Position numbers and translations under genes: made by a program. From positions 1-16,916 of the forward strand of contig VFKO01000590.1 of the NCBI GenBank assembly GCA_009885515.1: a stretch of DNA of 16,916 nt, given 5' to 3'. Below are positions 6,361-14,395 of the stretch, in pieces (position 1 is the first letter of the stretch; each line of letters starts with the position of its first letter). The notes under the pieces are model-generated. The model was not told the DNA's origin. It did not search any database and saw nothing but the letters and a program-made list of their open reading frames with translations. This DNA comes from Rhodobiaceae bacterium. GTDB lineage: Bacteria > Pseudomonadota > Alphaproteobacteria > Micropepsales > Micropepsaceae.

Positions 6361-6432
6361 TCACACGAAGCCGCAAAGACGCGAAGCGCTTAACCTTCAC
6401 TGTCTTCTTCGCGTCTTTGCGGCTTCGCGTGA
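6361..6432. terminator. Long hairpin (26-bp stem, one mismatch) between convergent genes; dispersed-repeat-like terminator
   Basis: The arms 6361-6386 and 6407-6432 are reverse complements except for one base and enclose a 20-base loop. The arms carry CGCAAAGACGCGAAG, a sequence type I know from dispersed intergenic repeats in several bacteria. On the reverse strand the stem is followed by GATTTTTT (toward 6350), which makes a good intrinsic terminator for ada. On the plus strand it is followed only by AAAACTTTTC, so termination of the XRE operon is less certain. The flanking AAGAAAA and TTTTCTT bases extend the symmetry. Confidence 0.75.
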
Positions 6433-6457
6433 AAACTTTTCTTCTGGACCCGGAAAC

Positions 6458-7543
6458 TCAAGTCTCCGCCGCTTCTCTGGCGAGTAGGGCCTTCTTGCGC
6501 TTGACACCGAAATGATAACCGCCCAGGCCGCCGTCACCCGCCACCACGCGGTGACACGGAATTGCCAGTGCAATTTTGTTGGCGCCACATGCTTGCGCCA
6601 CCGCACGTTGCGCTGCCGGCTTGCCAATCGACTTCGCAATCTCAGAATAGCTGCGCATGCTCCCGGCCGGAATTTTACGCAACGCCTGCCATACGCGCTC
6701 CTGAAACGCCGTGCCTCGAATATCGAGCGGCAAGGCCAGAGCCCCCGCGGGTTCTTCAACAAGTGCCACCACGCGGGCGAGCGCGCCGTGCAATTGCGCC
6801 TGCGCATCGTTCAACACCGCCCGGGGAAACCGCGACTGCACCGCTGCGCGTGCCGCCTTTGCACTGTCCCCGAAAGCCAGCGCGCACAACCCCCGCTCGC
6901 TCATCGCAATACCGACAAACCCAAGCGAACAGCGCGCCACACCCGCCTGCAACACCAACGCCGCCCCACCCGCTTTCACATCGCGCGGCATTACCCCCAA
7001 ACGCCCGCTGGCCTCGTAAGCACGGCTCGAAGAATTGAACCCGGAATCATAGAGCGCCGCCGTCACCGCTTCACCCTTCCTCAGGTGCTCGCGAAACAGC
7101 TCAACCCGCTTGGCCAGCGCATATTGTTTCGGCGACAAACCAGTTGCCAGCTTGAACAGCCGGTGAAATCGCCCCTCGCTGAACCCGGCCTCCCGTGCCA
7201 GCACGCCAACACTGGGGATCGTCTCATCGCGCTCAAGCCGCCGGCACGCCTTCGTCACCATCGCAACAATCCGCGCACCCTGCGGCGGCTCATCGGGCTT
7301 GCAGCGCAGACAGGCGCGATAACCGGCAGCCCGCGCCAGAGACACGTCATCAAAAAACTCAATATTCTCGCGCTTCGGCGGCCGCGCCGGACAAGTGGTC
7401 CGGCAATAGATACCCGTCGTCTTCACCGCGATAATAAAGCGCCCTTCGGCACGCGCATCGCGCACCTCAAACGCCCGATAGCGTGCCGCCTCGCTGGCAT
7501 AGGATGGAATTGTCGTCACGCTCTGTCTATCCAATTGCAACAT
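6458..7543 (-). CDS. ada: Ada: bifunctional methylated-DNA-protein cysteine methyltransferase and transcriptional activator
   Basis: The 361-residue protein has the three Ada parts in order. First is a zinc domain with Cys47, Cys51, Cys78 and Cys81 (YCRTTCPARPPKRENIEFF and YRACLRCKP); Cys47 matches the phosphotriester methyl acceptor of E. coli Ada. Next is an AraC-type helix-turn-helix (about 95-185). Last is a C-terminal alkyltransferase domain with IPCHRV, where Cys330 accepts methyl groups from O6-methylguanine. Methylation of the N-terminal cysteine turns Ada into an activator of the adaptive response. The ATG at 7541-7543 has GAGG seven bases upstream. It follows the membrane-anchored unknown gene by 73 bp on the same strand, so it may have its own promoter. 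A hairpin terminator follows. No alkB or other repair gene is adjacent. Confidence 0.96.
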   Translation of the reverse strand: MLQLDRQSVTTIPSYASEAARYRAFEVRDARAEGRFIIAVKTTGIYCRTTCPARPPKRENIEFFDDVSLARAAGYRACLRCKPDEPPQGARIVAMVTKACRRLERDETIPSVGVLAREAGFSEGRFHRLFKLATGLSPKQYALAKRVELFREHLRKGEAVTAALYDSGFNSSSRAYEASGRLGVMPRDVKAGGAALVLQAGVARCSLGFVGIAMSERGLCALAFGDSAKAARAAVQSRFPRAVLNDAQAQLHGALARVVALVEEPAGALALPLDIRGTAFQERVWQALRKIPAGSMRSYSEIAKSIGKPAAQRAVAQACGANKIALAIPCHRVVAGDGGLGGYHFGVKRKKALLAREAAET

Positions 7544-7616
7544 CTCAGGACCTCAAACTTGATGCACCAAAGTGGCTCCGAGAACGAGCCGCTGCACCCC
7601 GTATCCTGACTTCAAA

Positions 7617-8174
7617 TCAAATCGCACCTGCGCCGGTCAATCGGTCCGCCACCTTCGCCTTCTCCGCCGCGATGTCTTTGTTCCATCGAGCCACGGGATC
7701 AGCGGGAATGGCGACCGGCGTCTCGGCGACAATCTTGTCCATGAATGCCACGAATTCCTTGCCATAGGCGTTGCGTTGCCTCATCCACGCGACCCGCATT
7801 CCCGGCGACACAAACGAGGCCTTCACGCCGTTGAGGTAGCTCGCGAAAGCGTCGTCGCTCAGCAATCCCTCGCGGTGCTGATAGAAGTCGTCTTCCGCAG
7901 CGTAAAAAACGCCCCGGCAATAGCTCGAGAACTGGACAAGTTGCGTACCGGACATATCTTGTGCCCCTGCAAGCCCCTTCGAAACGGCCTCGGCAATGGA
8001 AGCATCCGTCGCGCTGAGGACAATCTCGACGACGCGGCTGCTCCGGTTCTGGCGGATGGATGCCTGCTGATTCCGGTCTGCCTGCCGCACCTGCAAGCCG
8101 AGATAAACCAACGACACCAGCACCGCCACGCTGCTGATAAGACCGGCGATGGCTGCAAAGTCAGAAAGTGTCAA
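7617..8174 (-). CDS. Membrane-anchored protein of unknown function, TTG start
   Basis: The 185-residue protein has one N-terminal hydrophobic helix (about residues 4-27, FAAIAGLISSVAVLVSLVYLGLQVRQ). A soluble, mostly helical region with conserved-looking aromatic residues (YCRGVFYAAEDDFYQHREGLL) follows. This layout matches a large group of unnamed proteobacterial proteins; I know no function for it. The only plausible start is TTG at 8172-8174, with GGGGGA six bases upstream. Beginning there also matches the usual MTLxDWAAI-like N-terminus of such proteins. It starts 39 bases after the carboxyltransferase stop codon, so it probably belongs to the same transcript, with ada following. Confidence 0.75.
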   Translation of the reverse strand: MTLSDFAAIAGLISSVAVLVSLVYLGLQVRQADRNQQASIRQNRSSRVVEIVLSATDASIAEAVSKGLAGAQDMSGTQLVQFSSYCRGVFYAAEDDFYQHREGLLSDDAFASYLNGVKASFVSPGMRVAWMRQRNAYGKEFVAFMDKIVAETPVAIPADPVARWNKDIAAEKAKVADRLTGAGAI

Positions 8175-8213
8175 TTGATGTCCCCCGGCCCGTTTTGGCT
8201 CGTTTCAAAGAGT

Positions 8214-9761
8214 TCACGGCCTATACCCCGTCGCGCGCGGTCCCACCTGCCGAAGTGGTGCCGCCAAGTTCGCAAATTCGCACAACACCTTCCGCGTATC
8301 GCGCGGATCGATAATCTCCTCGATGCCGAACTTCTCAGCCGTCCGGAACGGCGAGCGCACCCGGTTGAGCCGCTCGTTGATCTCCGCCCGCAGTTTCACC
8401 GGATCGTCCGCCGCTTCAAGATCGCGCCGGTAGGCCGCTTCGATCCCGCCTTCGAGCGGCAACGATCCCCAATCGCCCGACGGCCACGCATAGCGGAACG
8501 GCAACCGGCTGGCGTTCTGCATCGCAGCACCCGCAACCCCGAACGCCTTGCGTACCAAAATCGTGCACCACGGCCCGCGCGCCTGATAGATCGCCGTCAT
8601 TGCCCGCGCCCCATGCCGGATGGTCGCCGCCTGCTCGGCCTCAAGCCCGATCCGGAACCCAGGAATGTCGACGAGATGCACCACCGGCAAATGAAATGTC
8701 TCGGCGAAATCGACAAAGCGCGTTACCTTCAGGCTCGACTCCGCCGTCCACGCCCCGCCATAAATGTAAGGATCGCTCGCCATCACTGCGACCGGCCAGC
8801 CATCGAGCCGCGCCAAACCGCAGATCGACGACCGCCCATGCTGGCGCCCGATCTCGAAAAACGATCCCGTGTCAAACACCGCCTCGACAATGGCGCGCAT
8901 CTTGTAAACCTGACGCCGCGAACGCGGCACAATCTTGATCAGCATCTCCTCGCGCCGGCCCGGATCGTCGCCCCGCGCTCCACGCGGCGGCAGCTCATGC
9001 ACCGACGACGGCAGATAAGACAGAAACTGCCGCGCCCGCACAAAGCCTTCCGCTTCGCTCTCGACCTCGTCATCGACCGCGCCATTCTTCGCGTGGATGG
9101 AAGAACCGCCAAGCTCTTCCTTCGTCAGATCCTCGCCAATCTGTTTCACCACCGGCGGACCGGCGGTGAACATCTGCGCCGTACCCTTGACGATCATCGA
9201 GTAATGGCTCGTCACCATCCGCGCCGCGCCAAGCCCCGCAACACTGCCCAGCGCCAATGCAACAACAGGCACCTCGGAAAGATTAGCGACCACGTCGTCC
9301 CACGCCGGATTGGCGGGCACATAAGTGAAACCCGAAGTCTCATACGTCTTCACCGAGCCGCCACCGCCCGAGCCGTCGATGAGCCTAATCATCGGCAGCC
9401 GCAACTCGCGCGCCATCTGCTCGGCCACTTCCTGCTTGCGCTTGCCCGCCATGTCGGCCGAGCCACCGCGCACCGTAAAGTCATCGCCCGCGACAACAAC
9501 CGGACGCCCCTCAATCAACCCGCGCCCGAAAATAAACGGCACCGGCGTAAAGCCAACCATCGCGCCGTCCGGCCCATACTCAGCCGAACCCGTGATCGAA
9601 CCGATCTCATGAAACGACCCGGGATCGAGCAACGCCGCGACCCGCTCGCGCACCGTTAGCTTGCCGAGCGAGCGATGCTTCGCCACCCGCTCCTCGCCAC
9701 CCATCTCGCGCGCCAGCGCCTGACGCCGGCGCAATTCTTCAATGTCGATTTCCCAGGACAT
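8214..9761 (-). CDS. Acyl-CoA carboxylase carboxyltransferase (beta) subunit, PccB/AccD5 family
   Basis: The 515-residue protein has both crotonase-like halves of a carboxyltransferase. The N half carries GSGGGGSV (130-137), GSVAGLGAAR (172-181) and GTAQMFTAGPPVVK (193-206). The C half carries DPYIYGGAWT (330-339), DIPGF (365-369), RHGARAM and RKAFGVAGAAM (404-414). Such subunits move carboxybiotin CO2 to an acyl-CoA (propionyl-, acetyl- or methylcrotonyl-CoA types). The length is normal. In the second oxyanion loop the usual GG pair reads GV. No biotin carboxylase or biotin-carrier gene is in the window, so its partner must lie elsewhere. The ATG at 9759-9761 overlaps the P450 stop by one base (TGATG), with GGAAGG upstream. 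The substrate cannot be told. Confidence 0.92.
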   Translation of the reverse strand: MSWEIDIEELRRRQALAREMGGEERVAKHRSLGKLTVRERVAALLDPGSFHEIGSITGSAEYGPDGAMVGFTPVPFIFGRGLIEGRPVVVAGDDFTVRGGSADMAGKRKQEVAEQMARELRLPMIRLIDGSGGGGSVKTYETSGFTYVPANPAWDDVVANLSEVPVVALALGSVAGLGAARMVTSHYSMIVKGTAQMFTAGPPVVKQIGEDLTKEELGGSSIHAKNGAVDDEVESEAEGFVRARQFLSYLPSSVHELPPRGARGDDPGRREEMLIKIVPRSRRQVYKMRAIVEAVFDTGSFFEIGRQHGRSSICGLARLDGWPVAVMASDPYIYGGAWTAESSLKVTRFVDFAETFHLPVVHLVDIPGFRIGLEAEQAATIRHGARAMTAIYQARGPWCTILVRKAFGVAGAAMQNASRLPFRYAWPSGDWGSLPLEGGIEAAYRRDLEAADDPVKLRAEINERLNRVRSPFRTAEKFGIEEIIDPRDTRKVLCEFANLAAPLRQVGPRATGYRP

Positions 9762-11098
9762 CACGCCGCCTTCCGCTTTTCCGGCGTGAACTTGACGCCG
9801 ATCTTGCGAATTGCGTGCACAAAATTGTTCGGTGCGATGTCGATCTCGCCGGTCCAGTGCATGTCCGGGAAGCGCGTCAGAATTTGCCGGTAGACGGCCT
9901 CGAGCTGCATGTTGGCCACCCGCTGCCCCAAACACACATGCGGCCCGATGCCAAACGCCATATGGTCCTTCGCATTGGCGCGCGACGCATCGAAGCGATC
10001 GGGGTCGGTAAACACCGCCGGATCGCGATTGGCAGCACCATAATACATAATCACCTTCTCCCCCTCGGCGATTTTCTGGCCGCGAATTTCAGTGTCTTTC
10101 GTCGCCGTGCGCCGCATATACATGACGGGCGACACCATCCGGATCGCCTCATCCACCATCCTGGGCAGCAACTCCAGCGACGCCTGCACGCGCGATTTCT
10201 CGGCGGCAAACTCGGTAAGCAATTTGATCGTCCCCGAAATAGAATTGCGCGTCGTGTCGTTGCCGGCAAACACTATGAGAAGCCACGACCCGTCGAGAAA
10301 CTCGTCCGGCAACAGATCGCCGTCAACCTTGGCCAGCGCCAGCGCCGTCAGCAGATCCTCGCGCGGCTCGGCCCGCCGCTTGAGCAACAAGGCGCGACCA
10401 TAGTCGAACATCTCCTGCACGTTGGTCATAAACTCGCCAAAGAACGCCGGGTCGATCGACCCCAGATTTTTTTCCGCCACGATATATCCGGCGAGCTCCA
10501 GGAAATGCATCCAGCGCACCAGCTTCGGCCGGTCGGATTCGGGGATCCCCAAAATTTCCGACAGCGTGAACAGCGGCAATTCCGCCGAGACATGCTCAAC
10601 CAGATCGCACGCGCCCATCGGCGCAATCGCATCCAGCAACGCCGTGACCTTGCGCTCGACCTTCGCCTTCAGATCGCTCACGTATCTCTGTGTGAAGAAC
10701 GGCAAATGCTCGCGCCGCAACTCGAAATGGATCGGCGGATCCATATTGATCATCTGATCGAGCGAGGCGCGGTAAAGCACCGGATGGCGCTGTTCCGGCC
10801 GACCATAAGCCATCAAGATGCCGCCCTTCTGCGATGAAAAAGTCTTGGGGTCGAGCGACACCGCCCGCACATCGTCATAGCGCGTCAAGGCCCAGAACCC
10901 GCCGCCAAGCTCGACCGGCTCCGTACACCAGCACACCGGCGCGTTCTCGCGCATCGCCTTGAAGGCGCCAAACGGCTGCCCACCGGTGAACGCGGAATAA
11001 TGCGTAAGATCGACCGGCGGATCGAACGCGAACACCCGTCCAAATTTCGGCTCCGGCGAATATGCCTCAAGGATCTGATCAGCGAGGGGCTTCAGCAC
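9761..11098 (-). CDS. Cytochrome P450
   Basis: The 445-residue protein is a soluble bacterial P450 without a membrane anchor. The I-helix has AGNDTT (278-283), the oxygen-activating motif. The K-helix has EAIR (317-320). The heme loop FGIGPHVCLG carries the cysteine ligand, Cys389. I chose the GTG at 11096-11098 because TTGGAG lies six bases upstream; that TTG (11108-11110) would add four residues. The stop overlaps the carboxyltransferase start by one base, so the two are translationally coupled. Sequence style is near CYP124/125/142-type lipid and sterol hydroxylases, but I would not assign a substrate. No ferredoxin or reductase gene is adjacent, so electron partners must come from elsewhere. 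Confidence 0.95.
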   Translation of the reverse strand: MLKPLADQILEAYSPEPKFGRVFAFDPPVDLTHYSAFTGGQPFGAFKAMRENAPVCWCTEPVELGGGFWALTRYDDVRAVSLDPKTFSSQKGGILMAYGRPEQRHPVLYRASLDQMINMDPPIHFELRREHLPFFTQRYVSDLKAKVERKVTALLDAIAPMGACDLVEHVSAELPLFTLSEILGIPESDRPKLVRWMHFLELAGYIVAEKNLGSIDPAFFGEFMTNVQEMFDYGRALLLKRRAEPREDLLTALALAKVDGDLLPDEFLDGSWLLIVFAGNDTTRNSISGTIKLLTEFAAEKSRVQASLELLPRMVDEAIRMVSPVMYMRRTATKDTEIRGQKIAEGEKVIMYYGAANRDPAVFTDPDRFDASRANAKDHMAFGIGPHVCLGQRVANMQLEAVYRQILTRFPDMHWTGEIDIAPNNFVHAIRKIGVKFTPEKRKAA

Positions 11099-11158
11099 GC
11101 AAATCTCCAATGCAAAAAACCAGCATCCGCCGCACGAGCGCGCCAGGTCAAGGCAATT

Positions 11159-11172
11159 GGATTGGCAAATCC
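11159..11172. promoter_or_regulatory. Small inverted repeat upstream of the P450 operon
   Basis: GGATT, four bases, AATCC forms a perfect 5-bp inverted repeat about 60 bases before the P450 start codon. It could be an operator, but a repeat this short can arise by chance. No convincing -35/-10 pair was found in 11111-11287. Confidence 0.2.
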
Positions 11173-11287
11173 TGCGGTATCAGCAGCATCGCCCCCGCGC
11201 TTACCCCATGCTTCCCCAAGCACAAAGCACGCACCCGCCGCAAAACCCGGCCAGTGCGCAACGTATTGATTTTGTTTGCTTATTTAC

Positions 11288-11362
11288 TGGAGCGGGCGAG
11301 GCGATTCGAACGCCCGACCCTAACCTTGGCAAGGTTATGCTCTACCCCTGAGCTACGCCCGC
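11288..11362 (-). tRNA. tRNA-Gly (anticodon GCC)
   Basis: The reverse strand from 11362 folds as a cloverleaf. The acceptor stem GCGGGCG pairs with CGCCCGC. The D-arm is AGCTC...GAGC. The anticodon stem TAACC/GGTTA carries the loop TTGCCAA, with anticodon GCC at 11328-11330. The T-arm contains GTTCGAATC. The 3' CCA (11288-11290) is encoded. The length is 75 bases with CCA. It reads GGC and GGT glycine codons. No other tRNA is adjacent and no integrase is nearby. Confidence 0.97.
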
Positions 11363-11381
11363 GCTCCGCGTAAGGGCGTGG

Positions 11382-11410
11382 GTTATGACGTAAAGCCTTG
11401 CCCGATGCAA
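11382..11410 (-). promoter_or_regulatory. Possible tRNA-Gly promoter
   Basis: On the reverse strand TTGCAT (11405-11410) and CATAAC (11382-11387) are 17 bases apart, and the mature tRNA begins 19 bases further on. The boxes match the sigma-70 consensus only partly. Confidence 0.3.
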
Positions 11411-11429
11411 CACCCTTGGGCCGCGCCAA

Positions 11430-12374
11430 TTAGGCCGCCTCAAGCACCGCCAGCCGCTGCTGATAAACCGGCATTAAACAGCTGACCAGCGCGGCTGCGG
11501 CCTTCAGGCACTTGCCGTCCCGCACCTTGAGCCAATCCCGTTGCCCCTGCTGAAGCGCTGCGCGGGCTTTGACGTCCTCCGCCCATGTCAGCGTGCCTGC
11601 ATAGGCTTCGCCCACATGCCGGTCGAGCCGCGCCAGATCGCGCGAGCTGCAAATGGCTTGCTCAACCGCGCTGCGTGCCACCTTGCAATCGAACGACGCC
11701 GCCGGCGCCCGGACATCCGCGCGCATCGTGTCTTTGATATGCGTGAGAGGGATGCGCACTTCCTGTGGCCCTGCCGTATACGCTGCAACCTGATATGCAT
11801 CAAAAGTAATCACAAGCTGCTCCGGCAGCAGAACAAAACTATGGAAATTGCGTGCGTTGGCACCTGCACCGCGTTTGATCCAATCAAGGTCTGGCGCCTC
11901 CTCCATGTCCCGCTTCAACCGCGCAATCGAAATCGCGCTGATGCGCGCAATGCCACGTGGCGTAAAGATTTCCGCCAGTTCGGCCCGATAGCCGTCCGGC
12001 AGCAGAAAATGAAAAGTCTCCGACGAACTGTTGGGAAGCGCCCCGCCGGTAAAACTGGAATAGGTGAATGCCAGCGAAAACACGGCACCATCATTGCGCG
12101 GCACCTCGTAGGTGAGCTCCGCCCGCCAGGCCGGCGTTTCGCGCGACCCCGGGTCCTTCGCCGCCTCGCTGAATTCGCGGGCAAGCTTGCGCGCCCAGGC
12201 TTCAACCGCCCGATCAACCGTGGCCAAGCCCGTCCGAGGATAGGAAACCTCCAGAGAGTAATGCGCCTTGTCTTCCTTGATTTGAAGTTTGACGATCTTT
12301 AAGGGCGCTGCATTGGCGCACATCGAAGCTACGCTCCAGATGATCGCGGCGGCAACAAAATTGTGAACCTGCAT
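11430..12374 (-). CDS. Exported DUF3298-like protein with C-terminal LprI-like (lysozyme-inhibitor type) domain
   Basis: The 314-residue protein begins with a signal peptide (residues 1-22, ending ANA). Residues about 25-215 follow the DUF4163/DUF3298 pattern found in RsiV- and PdaC-like proteins: paired strands, SLAFTYSSFTGGALPNSSSETFHF, then LAEIFTPRG and a late LLPEQLVITFDAYQVAAYTAG. The end (228-310) matches the LprI/DUF1311 pattern: FDC...ARSAVEQAICSSRDLARLDRHVGEAY and QRDWLKVRDGKC. Its four cysteines (230, 242, 289, 299) probably pair in the periplasm. Some members of these families bind lysozyme, but inhibition here is only a possibility. I chose the ATG at 12372-12374 because the signal peptide starts there; the frame is open for 20 more upstream codons. 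It is divergent from cnoX. Confidence 0.82.
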   Translation of the reverse strand: MQVHNFVAAAIIWSVASMCANAAPLKIVKLQIKEDKAHYSLEVSYPRTGLATVDRAVEAWARKLAREFSEAAKDPGSRETPAWRAELTYEVPRNDGAVFSLAFTYSSFTGGALPNSSSETFHFLLPDGYRAELAEIFTPRGIARISAISIARLKRDMEEAPDLDWIKRGAGANARNFHSFVLLPEQLVITFDAYQVAAYTAGPQEVRIPLTHIKDTMRADVRAPAASFDCKVARSAVEQAICSSRDLARLDRHVGEAYAGTLTWAEDVKARAALQQGQRDWLKVRDGKCLKAAAALVSCLMPVYQQRLAVLEAA

Positions 12375-12621
12375 GACACGTCGAGCCTCATTGACGGTTA
12401 AGTCTGCCAGGATCGAGCATGGCACGGCCCACACCCCTCTGGTCCAGTGTCAATGTGCTGAAATTTGTCGCAGCCGCAGCCACCGGCCCGCAAAGCTTCG
12501 CGCTTTCCGCACCCCGGGTAGACCGGTATAAGCAAATCGCGGCAAGGCGTTATGGGGCGCTTGGCAAGTGCCCCTGAACACACCACTTCATCCTCAGACA
12601 ACCATAGGCACAGCAGACAAC

Positions 12622-13539
12622 ATGCAGACCATCATTGGGCAAAAACCAGCCGCCAGCGCGCCATCTCCTGACGGCCTGATCAAAGACACCTCCGAGCGCA
12701 CCTTTGTGGCCGACGTCATCGAAGCCTCCAAGGACGTGCCCGTGCTGGTGGATTTTTGGGCGCCGTGGTGCGGCCCCTGCAAGCAATTGACCCCCGTACT
12801 CGAAAAAGTCGTGCGCGAAGCCAAGGGCGCCGTCAAACTCGTCAAAATCAACATCGATGAGAACAAGCGCATCGCCGCCCAAATGCGCATTCAGTCGATC
12901 CCCGCCGTCTACGCCTTTCGCAATGGCCAACCCGTCGACGGCTTTACCGGCGCTTTGAAAGAATCGGACGTCCGCGAATTCATCAAGCGCCTGGGTGGCG
13001 ACGCGGGCCCTTCTCCAATTGACGAACTTCTGGCCATAGCAGGCGAAGCCGTCACCGCAGGCGATCTGGGAACAGCAGCCCAGGCCTATGCGCAAATCCT
13101 GCAAGAAGAACCGCAGCACCCCGCAGCACTGGCAGGCCTCGCCCGCTGCTATTTGGCCAGCGGCGATATCGAGCGCGCGCAGCAGGCGCTGGCCATGGTG
13201 CCACCCGAACACCTGACCCACGAAGCTGTCGTCGCTGTCGCTGCCCAATTGAAACTGCGCGAACTCGCGCCCAGTGCGAACGATCTGCAGGCTCTGCGTG
13301 CCAAAGTCCAAAAAGAACCGGCGGATCATCAAGCCCGTTTCGAACTGGCATCGGCGCTCGCCGCAGATGCACAATCAGAACCGGCCATTGACGAATTTCT
13401 CGAGATCATCCGCCGTGATCGCAACTGGAATGAAGGCGCCGCGCGTCAGCAATTGCTCACCTTGTTCGAAGCCATTGGCGCCGCCGACCCCATCGTCAGA
13501 AATGGCCGCCGCAAGCTTTCAACGCTTTTGTTTTCCTGA
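12622..13539 (+). CDS. CnoX/YbbN-type thioredoxin-TPR co-chaperone
   Basis: The 305-residue protein has an N-terminal thioredoxin fold (about residues 20-125, VLVDFWAPWCGPC with active Cys50 and Cys53, and the SIPAVYAF cis-proline). A TPR-like region follows to the end (AGDLGTAAQAYAQILQEEPQHPAALAGLARCYLASGD-type repeats, split here for brevity as AQAYAQIL and AGLARCYLASGD). CnoX proteins hold unfolded or oxidised clients and pass them to GroEL or DnaK. E. coli CnoX lacks a working CxxC, whereas alphaproteobacterial ones keep it, as here, and can also reduce disulfides. The ATG at 12622 lacks a good ribosome site; a GTG at 12568 would add a non-conserved extension. It heads a compact operon, and its TGA overlaps the next ATG. 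Confidence 0.92.
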   Translation: MQTIIGQKPAASAPSPDGLIKDTSERTFVADVIEASKDVPVLVDFWAPWCGPCKQLTPVLEKVVREAKGAVKLVKINIDENKRIAAQMRIQSIPAVYAFRNGQPVDGFTGALKESDVREFIKRLGGDAGPSPIDELLAIAGEAVTAGDLGTAAQAYAQILQEEPQHPAALAGLARCYLASGDIERAQQALAMVPPEHLTHEAVVAVAAQLKLRELAPSANDLQALRAKVQKEPADHQARFELASALAADAQSEPAIDEFLEIIRRDRNWNEGAARQQLLTLFEAIGAADPIVRNGRRKLSTLLFS

Positions 13540-14186
13540 TGTCTTTACCGTTGAACCTTTTCAACCTGCCCCAGGTCATCCCCCTGTTCCCGCTCGCTGG
13601 CGCCTTGCTGCTGCCGCGCGGACGTTTGCCACTTCATATTTTCGAGCCCCGCTATCTGGCGATGATCGACGACGCGCTTCGCCATCAACGGGTGATCGGC
13701 ATGGTTCAGCCTGCCAACGCCGAAACACCGCCCGCTCTCTATCCCGTAGGCTGCCTTGGCAAAATAACATCCTGGAATGAAGCCGACGAAGGGCGCTATT
13801 TGATCACGCTGACCGGTCTTGTCCGCTTTCGTATAATGGCAGAAGTGCAAACCATGACCCCATACCGCCAGGCCAACGCCAATTATACATCGTTTGCCGC
13901 CGACCTTGACACGATCGCCGACGATTCCTGCGTTGACCGCAAGCGGCTGGGCGCAAGTTTGAAAACTTTTTTCAAGCAGCGCGAAATGGAAAATTTTTGG
14001 CCCGCGGTGGAATCGGCGCCAGGCGAGGTCGTGATCAATTCACTCTCGATGATTTGCCCGTTCGAGGTCGCTGAAAAACAGGCCTTGCTCGAAGCGCCCA
14101 CTTTGGCAGACCGCGCCCATCTCCTGACCGCGCTTGTCGAAATGACAGCCGCAGCGCATGGCGGTCCAGCCGGAGCCCTGCAATGA
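13539..14186 (+). CDS. LON peptidase substrate-binding-domain protein
   Basis: The 215-residue protein contains the LON N-terminal domain on its own, without AAA+ or protease parts. VIPLFPLAGALLLPRGRLPLHIFEPRYLAMIDDAL near the start is the family signature (split: IPLFPL, LPLHIFEPRY), followed by VGCLGKI and YLITLTGLVRFRI strands. Free-standing LON-domain proteins of this length are common in alphaproteobacteria; a role in substrate binding or protein quality control is guessed, not shown. Its ATG shares a base with the cnoX stop (TGATG), and its stop overlaps the start of the Trm112-like gene (ATGA). All three are therefore translationally coupled, which fits a link with the folding factor CnoX. 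Confidence 0.9.
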   Translation: MSLPLNLFNLPQVIPLFPLAGALLLPRGRLPLHIFEPRYLAMIDDALRHQRVIGMVQPANAETPPALYPVGCLGKITSWNEADEGRYLITLTGLVRFRIMAEVQTMTPYRQANANYTSFAADLDTIADDSCVDRKRLGASLKTFFKQREMENFWPAVESAPGEVVINSLSMICPFEVAEKQALLEAPTLADRAHLLTALVEMTAAAHGGPAGALQ

Positions 14187-14395
14187 CTGCGGAACAAAAA
14201 CCGGCCAGCGGCGTCGATCCAAAACTGCTCGAACTCCTGGTCTGCCCGCAAACGAAAGGGCCATTGCGCTATGACGCCGCCAAACAGGAACTCATTTCAC
14301 CCGCAGCACGTCTCGCCTACCCGATCCGCGATGGTGTCCCCATCATGCTGCCCGACGAAGCACGCGAACTTGTCGACGACGAGCTAAAGCCGTGA
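14183..14395 (+). CDS. Trm112/YcaR-family small protein
   Basis: The 70-residue protein has the Trm112-like pattern LLELLVCPQTKGPLRYD, then ELISPAARLAYPIRDGVPIMLPDEAR. Some eukaryotic and bacterial relatives bind zinc through four cysteines. This one keeps only Cys21, so it cannot form the classical zinc site, a state I believe is usual in proteobacteria. Trm112 activates methyltransferases in eukaryotes and archaea; the bacterial role is not settled. It overlaps both neighbours by four bases (ATGA before, GTGA after), so translation should be coupled. Confidence 0.92.
   Translation: MTAEQKPASGVDPKLLELLVCPQTKGPLRYDAAKQELISPAARLAYPIRDGVPIMLPDEARELVDDELKP

Noticed and set aside
6512..7609. A 365-codon plus-strand frame opposite ada
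   Set aside because: Low-complexity basic product; Ada has all its cysteine and domain motifs on the minus strand.
7572..9659. A 695-codon open frame on the plus strand
   Set aside because: It is antisense to the carboxyltransferase and its downstream gene, has an Arg/His/Pro-rich composition, and shows no recognisable domain. It is a GC-skewed shadow frame.
9815..10837. A 340-codon plus-strand frame opposite the P450 gene
   Set aside because: Same shadow composition; the P450 heme and I-helix motifs lie on the other strand.
11288..11362. tRNA-Gly as an integration site
   Set aside because: No integrase and no repeat of the tRNA 3' end were seen in the window.
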